Shown piece after piece: positions 5,463-6,515 of a DNA stretch of 6,515 nucleotides. The notes below the pieces were generated by a model. It had not been told where the DNA came from. It saw only the letters and a program-made list of their open reading frames with translations, and searched no databases. How positions within the stretch are numbered: position 1 is the stretch's first letter; every line of letters starts with the position of its first letter. Both the position numbers and the translations under genes were made by a program. Origin of the DNA: CAMEON01 sp964427175. Its GTDB lineage: Bacteria; Bacillota; Clostridia; Oscillospirales; CAG-272. The stretch lies in NCBI GenBank assembly GCA_964427175.1, contig CAYRTP010000152.1:1-6515 (forward strand), given 5' to 3'.

Positions 5463-6515
5463 TTACGCATTCTCGGGCTTCATGGCGAAGCCGTATACGT
5501 CGTAGTCCACGACCTCGCGGACCTTGACCTTGACCATGGAACCGGGCATGATGCGCTCCTCGCCGTTGTAGCGGAAGAAGACCTTACCGTCGATGTCGGG
5601 AGCATCCTCGGAGGAACGGCCGTAGTAGCACTCGTTGACGGGATCGTAGGCCTCGCAGAGCACGGTGATGACCGAGCCGATGCGGGTCTCGTTGCGGGCG
5701 GTGTTGATGTTCATCTGGGTACGCATGAGGATGTCCATGCGGTCCTGCTTGACCTGCTCGTCGATCTGATCCTCGAAGTCGTAGGCGGGGGTACCCTCCT
5801 CGCGGGAGTAGGTGAACACGCCTGCGTGCTCGAACTTGGCCTCGGTGATGAAGTCGGCCAGCTCATTGAAGTCCTCCTCGGTCTCGCCGGGGAAGCCCAC
5901 GATGAAGGTGGTGCGGATGACCATGCCCTCTACGGTGCGGAGCTTGGCGATGACCTCACGGATCATGGCGCTGTCGCCGTGACGGTTCATGGCCTTCAGC
6001 ATACGGTCGCTGATGTGCTGAAGGGGCAGGTCGATGTACTTGACCAGGCGGGGGTTGGTCTTGAACTCCTCGATCAGCTCGTCGGTGATCTTGTCGGGGT
6101 AGCAGTACAGCACGCGGATCCAGGGAATATTGGTCGCCTCGGTGATCTTGTGGATCAGCTCAGCCAGGGCGTAGCGGCCGTAGAGATCCTTACCGTAGCG
6201 GGTGGTATCCTGGGCCACCAGGGTCAGCTCCTTGATGCCCAGCGCGTCCATGTCCTTGGCCTCAGCGATCACGTCCTCCATGGGACGGCTGCGGAACTTG
6301 CCGCGGATGGAGGGAATGGCGCAGTAGGTGCAACGGTTGTCACAGCCCTCGGCGATCTTGAGGTAAGCGGCGTAGTCGGGGGTGGTCAGCACTCGGTCGC
6401 CGCCCAGGCGGACGGTATTCTTGTCCTCAAAGGAGCGGTACTTCTGCTCGGCGGGGACGTGCTTGCGCTTGCTCTGCTCCTCCACGGCCTTGATGGCCTC
6501 TACGATGTTGTGGAT
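5463..6515 (-). CDS. rimO: Ribosomal protein S12 (uS12) methylthiotransferase RimO, N-terminus outside the window
   Basis: RimO is a radical-SAM enzyme that adds a methylthio group to the beta-carbon of a conserved aspartate of ribosomal protein S12. The visible 350 residues stay open to the window edge, so the gene continues beyond 6515; about 90 residues (the N-terminal methylthiotransferase domain with its own cluster cysteines) are missing, given a family length near 440. The radical-SAM motif CxxxCxxC is at fragment residues Cys58, Cys62 and Cys65, within EGCDNRCTYCAIP. A TIM-barrel core follows, with VAQDTTRYG at about 100-108 and FIVGFPGETEEDF at about 204-216. A TRAM domain ends the protein (about 275-345). 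The element YGRSSEDAPDIDG (298-310) points to RimO rather than the tRNA-modifying relatives MiaB or MtaB. A GTG codon at 6485 is in frame but internal, because the conserved reading frame continues upstream. It precedes pgsA, a pairing common in Clostridia. Confidence 0.93.
   Translation of the reverse strand: MHNIVEAIKAVEEQSKRKHVPAEQKYRSFEDKNTVRLGGDRVLTTPDYAAYLKIAEGCDNRCTYCAIPSIRGKFRSRPMEDVIAEAKDMDALGIKELTLVAQDTTRYGKDLYGRYALAELIHKITEATNIPWIRVLYCYPDKITDELIEEFKTNPRLVKYIDLPLQHISDRMLKAMNRHGDSAMIREVIAKLRTVEGMVIRTTFIVGFPGETEEDFNELADFITEAKFEHAGVFTYSREEGTPAYDFEDQIDEQVKQDRMDILMRTQMNINTARNETRIGSVITVLCEAYDPVNECYYGRSSEDAPDIDGKVFFRYNGEERIMPGSMVKVKVREVVDYDVYGFAMKPENA

Noticed and set aside
6483..6485. GTG start of rimO at 6485
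   Set aside because: The frame stays open to the window edge with plausible coding sequence, and the product would lack the N-terminal methylthiotransferase domain. The true start is outside the window.

Overview
The window reads as a chromosomal segment of a GC-rich, Gram-positive member of the Clostridia, probably a gut Oscillospirales-type bacterium. This is inferred from the strong AGGAGG-type ribosome binding sites, the rimO-pgsA gene pair and the gene families present; no marker gene fixes the taxon. All five genes lie on the minus strand, so transcription runs from high to low coordinates.

Layout in order of transcription. At 6515-5463 is rimO, cut by the window edge and lacking its N-terminal domain; it encodes the radical-SAM methylthiotransferase of ribosomal protein S12. 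A 167-bp gap with a palindromic REP-like repeat leads to pgsA (5295-4657, phosphatidylglycerophosphate synthase), closed by a strong intrinsic terminator (4645-4611). A 304-bp intergenic region (4353-4656) then holds that terminator, an inverted pair of REP-like units (4513-4586), a perfect palindrome (4432-4450) and a near-consensus promoter. It leads to a membrane-anchored XRE-family regulator (4352-3657), which has its own strong terminator (3648-3620). A second good promoter (3592-3564) then drives a two-gene ABC exporter operon (3521-1785 and 1788-10), whose genes overlap by ATGA.

How the genes work together. The two ABC half-transporters form a typical asymmetric heterodimer. All non-consensus nucleotide-binding residues (Asp for the catalytic Glu and Gln for the switch His in the first subunit, LSQGQ in the second) fall in one composite ATP site, leaving one complete site. 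The exported substrate cannot be read from sequence. The regulator next door has a cytoplasmic helix-turn-helix and four membrane helices and is a plausible controller of the exporter, but it is transcribed separately and the link is inferred. rimO and pgsA are housekeeping genes.

The most unusual content is a small family of palindromic repeats. Three units occur in two intergenic gaps, each with a GTAG foot, a hairpin carrying a conserved G.T mismatch at the third stem position, and a distal GTCCGC box. The stem sequences differ between units while pairing is largely kept. Two units form an inverted doublet like a REPIN/BIME. No transposase is encoded here. I see no rRNA, tRNA, CRISPR array or insertion-sequence gene.
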